DNA of 24,069 bases. Origin: a virus. The DNA is taken from the IMG/VR virus record IMGVR_UViG_3300030202_003557, positions 23,157 through 47,225 of that record; one strand, given 5' to 3'. Below are positions 7,171-14,833 of the stretch, one piece after another. Position 1 is the first letter of the stretch; each line of letters opens with the position of its first letter. Both the position numbers and the translations under genes were made by a program. The notes under the pieces are model-generated. The model saw only the letters and a program-made list of their open reading frames with translations, was not told the DNA's origin and searched no databases.

Positions 7171-9039
7171 TTATTTCCCTTCTTTTACGGTAAATGTTAT
7201 ATCCAATGTCGACTTTTCAATGCTTCCTGTTGCAGGAATAGATATGCTTAACTTTTTATCTTTAAATACTAGATTTTGAATATTTAGGCCTCCCAATTTC
7301 ATTCCTTCTGTTAGTGCTAGAAGAGTGTTTGGATCTGCCCCAACATATCTACCTAAACTAAATTGTGGTAATGATTTATCTTTGATAGCTGGAGACATAG
7401 TTAATATATTACCCCCTTTACTTTCGGAAGCACCAGCATTATAATTTATTGGATTACCTTTATCACTATCTTTAGTATAAATTGCTGCATAAGTCCCTCC
7501 TGAAGAAAGTACTATATGATCTATTACTTTTTCAGTTCTCTTTTCAGTAATTTGTGTTAATCGTAAAGTTACTTTTTTTCCAGATCCAGTTCTAGAGGCT
7601 TTAGTTGGTTGTAATGTATATGTTGTAACTATATCTTCTGCGACTGTAGAAGATGTTACTTCAATGAAAAGAGGAGTATTAGGTACTATAGAACCAGTTT
7701 CATCTTGACTAGTAGTTCCAGGGAATTTATGTACTTGGTAACTTGCTTTATCCTCTTTAAGTATAAGAGGCATATCTTTAGCATTTCCGAAATAATGATA
7801 TTCTTCAACACCTTCATCCGCAGGAATCTTTAATTCTAATAGTGAACTTGTTCCTGTTTTTGAATTTTTTCTAAGTTGTTTAAATTTAGTATTTTCACCA
7901 AGTGGGATATTAAACTCTGCTCCATCTAATTGAGGAGTTTTTTCGTTAGCCTTATCTTTTTCAATTTGTTTTAAAGCATCTTTAACTGCATTAGAGTTAG
8001 ATACCGTTTCTATGTTTGAAAACTTAGCTTTTGATGTTTCAACTGTGGTTTTTACTTCATTTTTTATAACAGTCTTTTGGGCTCTGTTAACCGCTTGAAT
8101 TCTAGTTGTGAGATAATTAGTTGTGTATTGTTCTTGTGAAGCTAAAGATATTAATTCTGTTTTTGTTGCTTCAATTTGTTCAGATAAGACTTTACCATTG
8201 TCAAATGAAATGCCTGCCTTTTCCTGTCCATTAGAAGGATCTATAAATTTAACATCTCCTAAAATTTTACTAACTTCAATTGTAAGAGATTTATTTGCTT
8301 GTCTACCTAATGCTCTGTATGCTGTTCGTTTTCTGTTTTTTGCAGAAAATTCAAGTATTTCTTTTCCAGCCTTCGTAGCATCAGCAGCTTGTTGAGATCC
8401 TTCTAAGGCAACACCTACTGTTTCTGCGATAGCTTCTATTTGAGTCGCCACCGCCTGTGCCGATATTCCTATCTTATTGTTATTTAGAATTGAATCCCCA
8501 ATGTAATCTTTTTGTAATATTATGTCTTTATCTTCAATTGGTAAACTAATACCAAAATAATCAAACGAGTCAGTAAATGTTTTTGTTATTGCTTCATCAA
8601 TTGTTAAAGTTGGTGTTTTTTCATTTTCAATAGATGCTTCTCTTAAATAATGAGCAAACGTAGTAATTGGTGATATAGTTGAGTAATTAGCATTCCCAAT
8701 AAGTTCCCCTTCGTAAGGTAGTCCTGTAATTGCATCTGTTCCACCGGTTACTGTAATTGTTCCTGAAGCCTTACCAGGTAACACGAAATTACCGCCTGCA
8801 TCTGTTGATGTTATACCTGCATTTGAACTTACTATTGCACCCGCAATAGGTCCATCTATAGCTACTCCACTAGAACCACCACCTGAAGTAGCTGAAGTAC
8901 CCTGCATTCGGTTTAGTATGTGTAAATCCTCTTGGAGTCTTGAGTTATTTTCTAATAAAAATTTTTTCTTTTGTTCATGTAAGGGCAAATCTTTAATATC
9001 TGCTCTTGTTGAAAATTGTATCCATCCTATTTGTGCCAT
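7171..9039 (-). CDS. Large virion structural protein with adhesin-like N-terminal domain
   Basis: A 622-aa protein that I do not recognise as a named T4 protein. Residues 1-48 are helical and charged. A Gly/Ser linker (SGGGSSG, 52-58) leads to residues 59-131: DGPIAGAIV, DAGGNFVLPGKASGTITVTGG, LPYEGEL, then STISPITTFAHYL. This order is typical of bacterial and marine-phage surface proteins that carry a carboxypeptidase-regulatory-like beta sandwich followed by an (V/I)(T/S)P(L/I)TT helix. Residues about 150-370 are helical; residues about 375-622 are beta-rich with Ser/Thr/Lys-rich strands. It is the largest protein in the module and is followed at once by an IKEE protein. A fibre, decoration or adhesin role is plausible. 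Confidence 0.8.
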   Translation of the reverse strand: MAQIGWIQFSTRADIKDLPLHEQKKKFLLENNSRLQEDLHILNRMQGTSATSGGGSSGVAIDGPIAGAIVSSNAGITSTDAGGNFVLPGKASGTITVTGGTDAITGLPYEGELIGNANYSTISPITTFAHYLREASIENEKTPTLTIDEAITKTFTDSFDYFGISLPIEDKDIILQKDYIGDSILNNNKIGISAQAVATQIEAIAETVGVALEGSQQAADATKAGKEILEFSAKNRKRTAYRALGRQANKSLTIEVSKILGDVKFIDPSNGQEKAGISFDNGKVLSEQIEATKTELISLASQEQYTTNYLTTRIQAVNRAQKTVIKNEVKTTVETSKAKFSNIETVSNSNAVKDALKQIEKDKANEKTPQLDGAEFNIPLGENTKFKQLRKNSKTGTSSLLELKIPADEGVEEYHYFGNAKDMPLILKEDKASYQVHKFPGTTSQDETGSIVPNTPLFIEVTSSTVAEDIVTTYTLQPTKASRTGSGKKVTLRLTQITEKRTEKVIDHIVLSSGGTYAAIYTKDSDKGNPINYNAGASESKGGNILTMSPAIKDKSLPQFSLGRYVGADPNTLLALTEGMKLGGLNIQNLVFKDKKLSISIPATGSIEKSTLDITFTVKEGK

Positions 9040-9045
9040 TATTTT

Positions 9046-9399
9046 TTATTTAAAGGGGCTTAACATATAACCCTTAAGTTCGCTTGGTAATATTTTAAAA
9101 TTCATTCCTGCTCCTGAAGCGTCTTCGTCGAAAGGAGCAATAAAAGTTGTTTTAATTTCTATATATTTGGCTATTTCTTCTGAGACTCTTTGCTTACCTA
9201 TTTGATCAATTAAATCTAATACTTCGTTACTTTTAGGGAGAAACTGGTAGTAGAAATTACCTTCTCCTTCATAAAAGAAAACATCAAAACTTAAATTCTG
9301 TCCCTCTATAGGAAACTGAATTGGTTGTTTTTCTTCTTGTAAAAGTTGGTATTGAGCGTTGGCTCTTTTTATTTGCCAATTATGAATGTCAAACGCCAT
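9046..9399 (-). CDS. Small virion-module protein, unknown function
   Basis: A 117-aa protein beginning MAFDIHNWQIKRANAQYQLL. It is aromatic-rich (FDVFFYEGEGNFYYQFLP, about residues 38-55), with an amphipathic helix (NEVLDLIDQIGKQRVSEEIAKYI) and a short beta C-terminus. No motif is recognised. It lies 1 nt after the 9401-10111 gene and 6 nt before the 622-aa structural protein, so all three are co-translated. A head or neck accessory role is possible; only position supports it. Confidence 0.8.
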   Translation of the reverse strand: MAFDIHNWQIKRANAQYQLLQEEKQPIQFPIEGQNLSFDVFFYEGEGNFYYQFLPKSNEVLDLIDQIGKQRVSEEIAKYIEIKTTFIAPFDEDASGAGMNFKILPSELKGYMLSPFK

Positions 9400-9400
9400 A

Positions 9401-10111
9401 TTATAGAGAGTTTGCTATTTCAATCATTTCTTCGAGTTTCTTTTTTGTATCTAAAAACTCTTTAACATCTGGATTAGATTCATATACTCTCATATATTCC
9501 ATTTTAAGTCCAGGATTACGACTTGCCTTTTTCTCAGTTTCTGTGTAAAGTTCTTTAAGAATTGGTTTAAGTTCTTTAAGTTTTTGTTTAGTTTCTTTTA
9601 ATTTTTCACTAACAATACTTTTAATTTCGTTAACATACCCTTCAGTTTTTTCCATTACCCCTTCTAATCCGGTTTTAGGTTCTTTCTTCTTAGGTTCTTT
9701 CTTTTCTTTCTTCTCCTCTTTAGCTTCAGTTATTACTTCTTTAATTAAGCTATAGAAACTTTCTTTTAATTTAGATTTTTCCATTTTATCTTTTGGGGCT
9801 TCAGTTACTGTTTTTAAATATTTTTTGAATGTAGGAGGTTTTTTATCGTTAAATTGTCCTCCTGTTTTCATACCTTCATATTCTGATAGAACAGAGTAGT
9901 ATGCTTGATAAGTTCCGAGGTTTTTTAATACTGCCTCTACTATTTTTATAGATGCTTTTTTGTCTTCTTCCTCTAACGTACTAAAGCAATCATATCCTTT
10001 TTTAATTGCTTCATATTCTAAGCCATTTTTAAGTTCGTAAGGGTTAACTCTGTCAGTTGCCATTACTAATTCTCTTGCTTTGTCTGGGACGAGGTTTGAT
10101 AATCTAGCCAT
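9401..10111 (-). CDS. Lys/Glu-rich helical virion-module protein with internal IKEV helix
   Basis: A 236-aa protein. Residues 1-105 form a compact-looking helical domain (ARLSNLVPDKARELVMATDRV, LNPYEL-type turn, EEEDKKASIKIVEAVLKNL). Around residues 113-130, KLKESFYSLIKEVITEAKEE repeats the amphipathic motif seen at the start of three other genes in this window. It is followed by a very Lys/Glu-rich block (KEKKEPKKKEP) and a long coiled coil (SIVSEKLKETKQKLKELKPI). The 67-nt gap before it contains CCATATTTATCGATATATAATA, whose core matches the other candidate late promoters (seen only as a shared ATATTTAT). It could be a scaffold or internal head protein; this is inference. Confidence 0.8.
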   Translation of the reverse strand: MARLSNLVPDKARELVMATDRVNPYELKNGLEYEAIKKGYDCFSTLEEEDKKASIKIVEAVLKNLGTYQAYYSVLSEYEGMKTGGQFNDKKPPTFKKYLKTVTEAPKDKMEKSKLKESFYSLIKEVITEAKEEKKEKKEPKKKEPKTGLEGVMEKTEGYVNEIKSIVSEKLKETKQKLKELKPILKELYTETEKKASRNPGLKMEYMRVYESNPDVKEFLDTKKKLEEMIEIANSL

Positions 10112-10178
10112 TTTTTATTGTTTGTAAGTTATTATATATCGATAAATATGGAAAAAAAAGACAAACTTAATTTAATTT

Positions 10179-11045
10179 TCACACTAATTTTTTCTCTTCT
10201 ATTTCCTGTACCATTTGAAAGTGAATTTTTGCTATTCTATCTCTACCCTCTTCCGAAAGTAAATACTTATGACAATTATCATAGTTAGTCATAAAGAAAT
10301 TCTCACTAAGAATTGATGGCATTACTGTTTTTCTCAATACCCAAAAATTAGATTCTTTATCTGCATCACCATCACGAGTATCTTTTCTCATCTTTTCATC
10401 TGGAAATTCAGCTGCTGCATTCTTTGCTAAAACTGAAGCCACTATGTCCGACTTTGTTTCACCTTCAGAAGTGTAAACTGACCAACCATTTGCTGATTCT
10501 TTAGAAAATCCATTTGCATGTACAGAAATATAAATGCATTGTTTGCCATCTTTATCTTTTTGTTCACGATAGATGTCATTTGCTTTGTCTGTTCTTCTAG
10601 ATAATGGAATATCTTCTTGTGTATCAACTAAATTAACACACTCAATTCCTGCATCAGTGCACAATTTCATTAATCTATTAACAATAGCTCTGTTGAATTC
10701 TCCTTCATATAAAATGGAACCATCATCCCATTTGGGTGATCTCTTACCTGATGTTTGATATACACCATCTATAATGCCTCCGTGACCATTGTCAAAAATC
10801 CATAAGTAATTTGAATCGTTTGTAGTATTTGATGGAGTTGGTTCTTTTTCCTTTACTTCATCTATTTTTAAGGCTTTCCAAGTTAAAGGACCTACTACAC
10901 CATCGATTTCTAAGTCGTTTTGGTCTTGGAATTTCCTAACGGATAATTCAGTTAAATTTCCAAATTTACCATCAACCCCTATCTGTAGGGCTTTTTGAAT
11001 TTTTCTTACTTCTTCTCCAGTATCTCCTTTTTTAATCGTCTTCAT
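10179..11045 (-). CDS. Endolysin: N-acetylmuramoyl-L-alanine amidase with peptidoglycan-binding domain
   Basis: A 288-aa protein. Residues 3-60 are a peptidoglycan-binding domain (GDTGEEVRKIQKAL, DGKFGNLTELSVRKFQ, DGVVGPLTWKAL). After a Pro/Thr/Asn linker, residues 80-285 are an Amidase_3 zinc hydrolase: DNGHGG (His88), YEGEFNRAI (Glu114/116), SVHANG (His176) and SILSENFFMTN (Glu248), the full catalytic set. It cuts the bond between N-acetylmuramic acid and L-alanine. No signal peptide or transmembrane helix is present, so release would need a holin that I do not see in the window. It overlaps the upstream small gene by 14 nt. Confidence 0.95.
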   Translation of the reverse strand: MKTIKKGDTGEEVRKIQKALQIGVDGKFGNLTELSVRKFQDQNDLEIDGVVGPLTWKALKIDEVKEKEPTPSNTTNDSNYLWIFDNGHGGIIDGVYQTSGKRSPKWDDGSILYEGEFNRAIVNRLMKLCTDAGIECVNLVDTQEDIPLSRRTDKANDIYREQKDKDGKQCIYISVHANGFSKESANGWSVYTSEGETKSDIVASVLAKNAAAEFPDEKMRKDTRDGDADKESNFWVLRKTVMPSILSENFFMTNYDNCHKYLLSEEGRDRIAKIHFQMVQEIEEKKLV

Positions 11046-11220
11046 ATAAATTCATTTGGTCGTAATCTCCGTTAAGAGTATCTAATTTACTTTCTATTAA
11101 TTCTTCAATTTGAATTAGAACTTCTTCAAGTTTTTTAGTAGCTGATTCTACATCTAATTCACCGTTTTTCATTTCATCCTTAATGAATTCTAACTCATCG
11201 TATAGTTCTTGTTCTTCCAT
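11032..11220 (-). CDS. Small acidic coiled-coil protein before the endolysin
   Basis: A 62-aa protein beginning MEEQELYDELEFIKDEMKNG. The ATG at 11218-11220 is chosen over a GTG at 11268 because the longer version would add a hydrophobic stretch encoded by what looks like an AT-rich leader (TTATATATTT directly before the ATG). It is acidic and heptad-patterned throughout (LEEVLIQIEELIESKLDTL). Its 3' end overlaps the endolysin start by 14 nt, so the two are coupled. Function unknown; a regulator or partner of the lysis protein is possible. Confidence 0.75.
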   Translation of the reverse strand: MEEQELYDELEFIKDEMKNGELDVESATKKLEEVLIQIEELIESKLDTLNGDYDQMNLYEDD

Positions 11221-11267
11221 AAATATATAATTTAGTATTAAATATAGCCAAATGACAAAAGAATACA

Positions 11268-12950
11268 CTATTTCAGTTGTTTGTTTATATCTTTTAGTAT
11301 TTTAGAAAAATTATTTACGTTTAAAATTTCACTTGTATTCCCATACATTCTTTTAAATGTTTTAAGGCCCTTAGTTGCTTTTATGGTAGAACCACTTTCT
11401 ACAAAATAACTTAGTACATCAATTCCCTCTCTCTTAAATTCATTTATTTTTTTCCTTGTAACTTCTTCAACTTTTTCTTTAATAGTATCTAACATAGCTG
11501 AAGGGAAACCATCTGATATATTTACAAATACTATTTTTTCTTGACTTATTGGATTCATTTCTATATATTTCTTAATACTACCAAAACATAATCCTTCTGG
11601 AGTTAGGTCTTTAAAGTCAATATGGCTTAATTTAGAAATATCTTTAATACTATCTGTTAAGGAGTCAAATATGATTATTGTTACTGGTTTTCTAGTAATA
11701 TTTATATCCTTTTTTTTAGTGTCAGTTTTTACTTTTCTAACACTTATAGAAACCCTAATATTAGGTATTAAACATGCTATAGTAGCCATACAAGCACTTA
11801 ACTTTAGTGTTTTGAAATCCTTATCGTACATACACATACTTCCACTTCCGTCAATAGATAAATGTATATGTGTTTTTTTATGCTCTTTAATAAAGTCTTG
11901 TTTAAAAATTAAATCGTCGAATGTAGCTTTATAAAGATTTCGAGCATCTACTCTACCCTTATTTTGATTATGGTAAGTTATTTTTTGATCTAAATTTCTA
12001 AACTGTAATTTAGATGCTAACTTTTTTCCCATGTTAATTCCTTCTTTTACTGGTACTTTGTTTGTGGAAAGTTGAGTTGAGTGTAAAAAATTGTGGAGAA
12101 AACTATCTTTTATTTTTTGGTCTTTAGGCTTAACATTGTCTATTAAGTTAGATCTTTCTAAATCTTTAATATTTAATTTACTTATTTGTTCAATCATTGA
12201 TTTTTCCTTAGGAGATATTGGTTTTTTCTTAACATCTCCATTTACAAAATCGTCTTGGTCTTTTAAAACAGGAATATGCTCGTAAATATCTCCCTCAACT
12301 CTCTCATTTATAAAATCCCAAACTTCTAAAGCCAATTCATAAGCATCTTGAGTTGACTTAAGTCTATTTATATTCTTTAAATCAATTAATTCGTACAACT
12401 TATCTAACTCCTTCAATGCATTTACATCTCTATGTTTAGAAATCATATTAATTAAATGAAAAATCCAACAATGAATACTCTTAGAATCTCTATTTTTAGA
12501 ATGTTCAATCTGTGTTTTTACCTTCAGATTATTAAAATATTTATCGTATAATTTAGCGTAATAACCGCGATAACCTGCGATATTACTTAATATATAATGA
12601 TCTATACGTCTATCCTCTATCCAATTAAATATCGAATGGAAATTATTATTATTATTTTCAGTTTTAAAGTTAAAGTCAGTAAGTAGGATGTGAGATGCCT
12701 CATGTAGTGTTAAACCTACAATACTATCAATATTTTCCTTATTTATTTGGGAAGAAATTATAATTGTATCTTTTGTTGATTTGCCTCCTTCTTCCCTTGA
12801 GGTAGAAAATCCTACTTTAATATCATCCCTCTCTGTTATTATTTTAACAAAATTGGAGATGCTATTTTGAATAGAAGCGTAGTCAAAAAGGGACAGGTCT
12901 TCGACCTGCCCAATATCTCTGAACCAATAAGCTGAATGTATTTTATTCAT
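11268..12950 (-). CDS. CobT-like protein with HExxH-type metal site and VWA (MIDAS) domain
   Basis: A 560-aa protein. Residues 80-90 (LTLHEASHILL) give a HExxH site and NWIEDRRIDHYI (109-120) a likely third ligand in an ExxR context, as in the N-terminal part of CobT-type proteins. GRVDARNLYKAT (331-342) matches the conserved segment before the VWA domain. The VWA domain has a complete MIDAS: DGSGS (366-370), Thr449 in LTPEG, and Asp479 in NISDG. In bacteria, CobT-like VWA proteins work with a MoxR/CobS AAA+ ATPase, and marine T4-like phages often encode the pair. No AAA+ partner lies in this window. A chaperone-like remodelling role is inferred. Confidence 0.88.
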   Translation of the reverse strand: MNKIHSAYWFRDIGQVEDLSLFDYASIQNSISNFVKIITERDDIKVGFSTSREEGGKSTKDTIIISSQINKENIDSIVGLTLHEASHILLTDFNFKTENNNNNFHSIFNWIEDRRIDHYILSNIAGYRGYYAKLYDKYFNNLKVKTQIEHSKNRDSKSIHCWIFHLINMISKHRDVNALKELDKLYELIDLKNINRLKSTQDAYELALEVWDFINERVEGDIYEHIPVLKDQDDFVNGDVKKKPISPKEKSMIEQISKLNIKDLERSNLIDNVKPKDQKIKDSFLHNFLHSTQLSTNKVPVKEGINMGKKLASKLQFRNLDQKITYHNQNKGRVDARNLYKATFDDLIFKQDFIKEHKKTHIHLSIDGSGSMCMYDKDFKTLKLSACMATIACLIPNIRVSISVRKVKTDTKKKDINITRKPVTIIIFDSLTDSIKDISKLSHIDFKDLTPEGLCFGSIKKYIEMNPISQEKIVFVNISDGFPSAMLDTIKEKVEEVTRKKINEFKREGIDVLSYFVESGSTIKATKGLKTFKRMYGNTSEILNVNNFSKILKDINKQLK

Positions 12951-12951
12951 G

Positions 12952-13179
12952 TTAAAAGTGTTTTTCTTTTTTTGCTAGTGAAATGTGTTTAGGGTCTGCT
13001 TTTATTTCTTTTAGGAATTTTACAAAGTCATCTTTAGAAACATTATCTTGTTTCTCTATTAAGAAATCCTCTTCGGGTATTCCGTTTTTATCATCAAATA
13101 CTAAATAAAAATATCCATAATCATCGCAACCATATACGGCTTCCTTTTGTTCTTTTAATTCTTTTACGTGTCTACTCAT
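12952..13179 (-). CDS. Small unknown protein
   Basis: A 75-aa protein, MSRHVKELKEQKEAVYGCDD at the start, with an aromatic beta-like segment (YGYFYLVFDDKNG), an acidic middle and a Lys-rich end. No family is recognised and no membrane segment is present. It ends 1 nt before the CobT-like gene and begins 11 nt after the 13191-13613 gene, so it belongs to the unit driven by the promoter at 13631-13660. Confidence 0.8.
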   Translation of the reverse strand: MSRHVKELKEQKEAVYGCDDYGYFYLVFDDKNGIPEEDFLIEKQDNVSKDDFVKFLKEIKADPKHISLAKKEKHF

Positions 13180-13190
13180 AACATTTGTTT

Positions 13191-13613
13191 TTATAATTTA
13201 TATTTAACTTTCCATTTTTCAACGAAACTTCTACCTACACCACATTCTAATATAATAGCATTTAGTGGTACTCCTACTAACTTAGGAGCAGATAATATGT
13301 AATCAATATTTTCATTATTAAATACTTTCATTTTAGTTTTAGCATTTGAACGATTTGATGTTTTAAATACTAGAACTACAGGTAATTTACCATATGACTT
13401 ACCCTTTTCAGGTTTAAATTTAGGGGGTTTATGTCCTCTAGGATATGTGGTTTTAGTGGCATAAGGATATGTTTTTGACTTTTTAATATCATAATAGTAT
13501 GTGGTTATATATCCTAACTCTGGTTTGGTTGGATATTCACTAATAACCATTTCCCACTTTTCTTTAATTAGTGTGGGTTTTTCTGAAGGTCTACCTCTAC
13601 GTTCTTTTGACAT
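13191..13613 (-). CDS. Small basic protein with AT-hook-like N-terminus
   Basis: A 140-aa basic protein. It starts MSKERRGRPSEKPTL; RRGRP is an AT-hook-like minor-groove binding motif. The middle is Tyr/Lys/Thr-rich (TTYYYDIKKSKTYPYATKTTYP), and the C-terminus looks like a small folded unit (VPLNAIILECGVGRSFVEKW) that could be a helix-turn-helix. A DNA-binding role is plausible but unproven. It is the first gene after the early-type promoter at 13631-13660; the leader is AT-rich (CTAAATAAAAAGTT before the ATG). Genes 12952-13179 and 11268-12950 follow in the same unit. Confidence 0.82.
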   Translation of the reverse strand: MSKERRGRPSEKPTLIKEKWEMVISEYPTKPELGYITTYYYDIKKSKTYPYATKTTYPRGHKPPKFKPEKGKSYGKLPVVLVFKTSNRSNAKTKMKVFNNENIDYILSAPKLVGVPLNAIILECGVGRSFVEKWKVKYKL

Positions 13614-13630
13614 AACTTTTTATTTAGTAT

Positions 13631-13660
13631 AATATACGAACGATATTTATACTCTCCAAA
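13631..13660 (-). promoter_or_regulatory. Early-type promoter for 13613 gene (Bacteroidota -33/-7)
   Basis: On the minus strand TTTG (13657-13660) and TATATT (13631-13636) are 20 nt apart, with GAGAG after TTTG and TTCG before TATATT. It is one of 12 copies and the leftmost. This copy also contains TATAAATA between the two boxes, which resembles a T4 late promoter and might allow dual control. Confidence 0.85.
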
Positions 13661-13666
13661 TTTATT

Positions 13667-14563
13667 TTAAATTACTCTTTTAAATATGGCTTGTTCCTTT
13701 AATTTAGCTTCAATAACAATATCGGGATTAAGTCCATAAGTATTAATCCTTTCATAAATCAAATCGGAGTGTGCTTGTGGTCGTATTGATTCATCAAGTT
13801 TCTCTTTTTGTCTACTTTCTGAGTAATGACAACATTGAGTAACATCTGAAGGCCATGTAGTAAAGGCTAATTTTAATGCTTCTTCCTCTGTGAGGCCGCC
13901 TGTATTAAATTTGTGGTGAAAATAATCGAATGTAATAGGAATTCCAATTCGTTTGTGGATTCCTTCATATAAATCCTTAACTGAGTATTCGTTTGGACTA
14001 TCATCGTTTTCAATCACTAAACGTTTTTTAGTATCTTCATTTAATAAGTGAAAGTTTTCACAAAAACGTTTTAATGTCTCCTCTTTATCACCATAAGCAC
14101 CACCTACATGAATATTAATTTTATTGTAAGTTGAAGGCTCATAACCCATCATATTAAATTGCTGACTGTGGAAATTTAATTCTCGAATTGTCTTTTCAAC
14201 TACCTTTTGAGTAGGTGAAGCTAGACAATTATAAGGGCCAGGATGCATTGTAAGACGTTGACCGCCTTCTTTAGCAATTTGCCCTACCTCAAACATTATT
14301 TCACAAATTTCTATCCCATCCTCTAATTCTTCTACTATATATTCATCTGACCATGGAAATATTTGAGATGATAACCTAAATAACTTAATACCCATCTCAT
14401 TATTCCACTTAACAATAGTTTTTAAATCCTTTACGTTAGCCAAAGCCAACTCTGAAACATAACTAATCCCTTTGTCATTAAATGTCTTTAACCGCATTGT
14501 ACGATTAGTCATAATTTTATTTGCACTGAGTGCTGTGTTTATACACGCATAACCTAATTCCAT
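13667..14563 (-). CDS. uvsE: UV-damage endonuclease (UVDE family)
   Basis: A 298-aa TIM-barrel endonuclease of full family length. Family blocks in order: LGYACINTAL (3-12), LFRLSSQIFPWSD (61-73), QRLTMHPGPYNCLASP (102-117), NIHVGGAYGDKE (150-161), RLVIENDD (181-188), ITFDYFHHKFN (210-220), HYSES (246-250) and IVIEAKLKE near the C-terminus. By comparison with the bacterial enzyme, His107, His152, Glu185, Asp213, His216, His247 and Glu285 are the metal ligands. UVDE nicks DNA 5' to UV photoproducts without a cofactor and would repair phage DNA in sunlit water. It follows a small membrane-protein gene by 17 nt and is read from the promoter at 14804-14833. Confidence 0.95.
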   Translation of the reverse strand: MELGYACINTALSANKIMTNRTMRLKTFNDKGISYVSELALANVKDLKTIVKWNNEMGIKLFRLSSQIFPWSDEYIVEELEDGIEICEIMFEVGQIAKEGGQRLTMHPGPYNCLASPTQKVVEKTIRELNFHSQQFNMMGYEPSTYNKINIHVGGAYGDKEETLKRFCENFHLLNEDTKKRLVIENDDSPNEYSVKDLYEGIHKRIGIPITFDYFHHKFNTGGLTEEEALKLAFTTWPSDVTQCCHYSESRQKEKLDESIRPQAHSDLIYERINTYGLNPDIVIEAKLKEQAIFKRVI

Positions 14564-14580
14564 AATGATCTTTTTTAATT

Positions 14581-14769
14581 TTATCTATTGTGATTAACGA
14601 AACTATTAATAAATGCTCCTAAAACATAAGGCCATAAAATAGCATTAATAATTCTCATTCCCCAATCAAATTTTATTTTATCTTCTGAATGTAAAACAAA
14701 TTCATTTAACATATCAAAGATAAAACTTAACGACATTCCAATTAACACATACGACAATAAATAATCCAT
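14581..14769 (-). CDS. Small two-helix membrane protein
   Basis: A 62-aa protein with two hydrophobic segments, residues about 3-20 (YLLSYVLIGMSLSFIFDM) and 38-55 (MRIINAILWPYVLGAFIN), joined by a charged loop. No family is recognised. It is the first gene of the promoter at 14804-14833 and precedes the UVDE gene. Small membrane proteins in early phage regions often alter host envelope or exclude other phages, but nothing here proves this. Confidence 0.75.
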   Translation of the reverse strand: MDYLLSYVLIGMSLSFIFDMLNEFVLHSEDKIKFDWGMRIINAILWPYVLGAFINSFVNHNR

Positions 14770-14803
14770 AATTTCTGTTTTTTATAATTTTTTAATATAC
14801 ACT

Positions 14804-14833
14804 AATATACGAACCGTTTTTTGCTTCTCCAAA
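14804..14833 (-). promoter_or_regulatory. Early-type promoter for 14769 gene and UVDE
   Basis: Minus-strand TTTG (14830-14833), 20-nt spacer beginning GAGAAG and ending TTCG, then TATATT (14804-14809). The ATG of the first gene lies 35 nt further on. Confidence 0.88.

Noticed and set aside
10442-10627. 61-codon minus-strand frame
   Set aside because: It lies wholly inside the endolysin in another frame, and the endolysin has full catalytic motifs.
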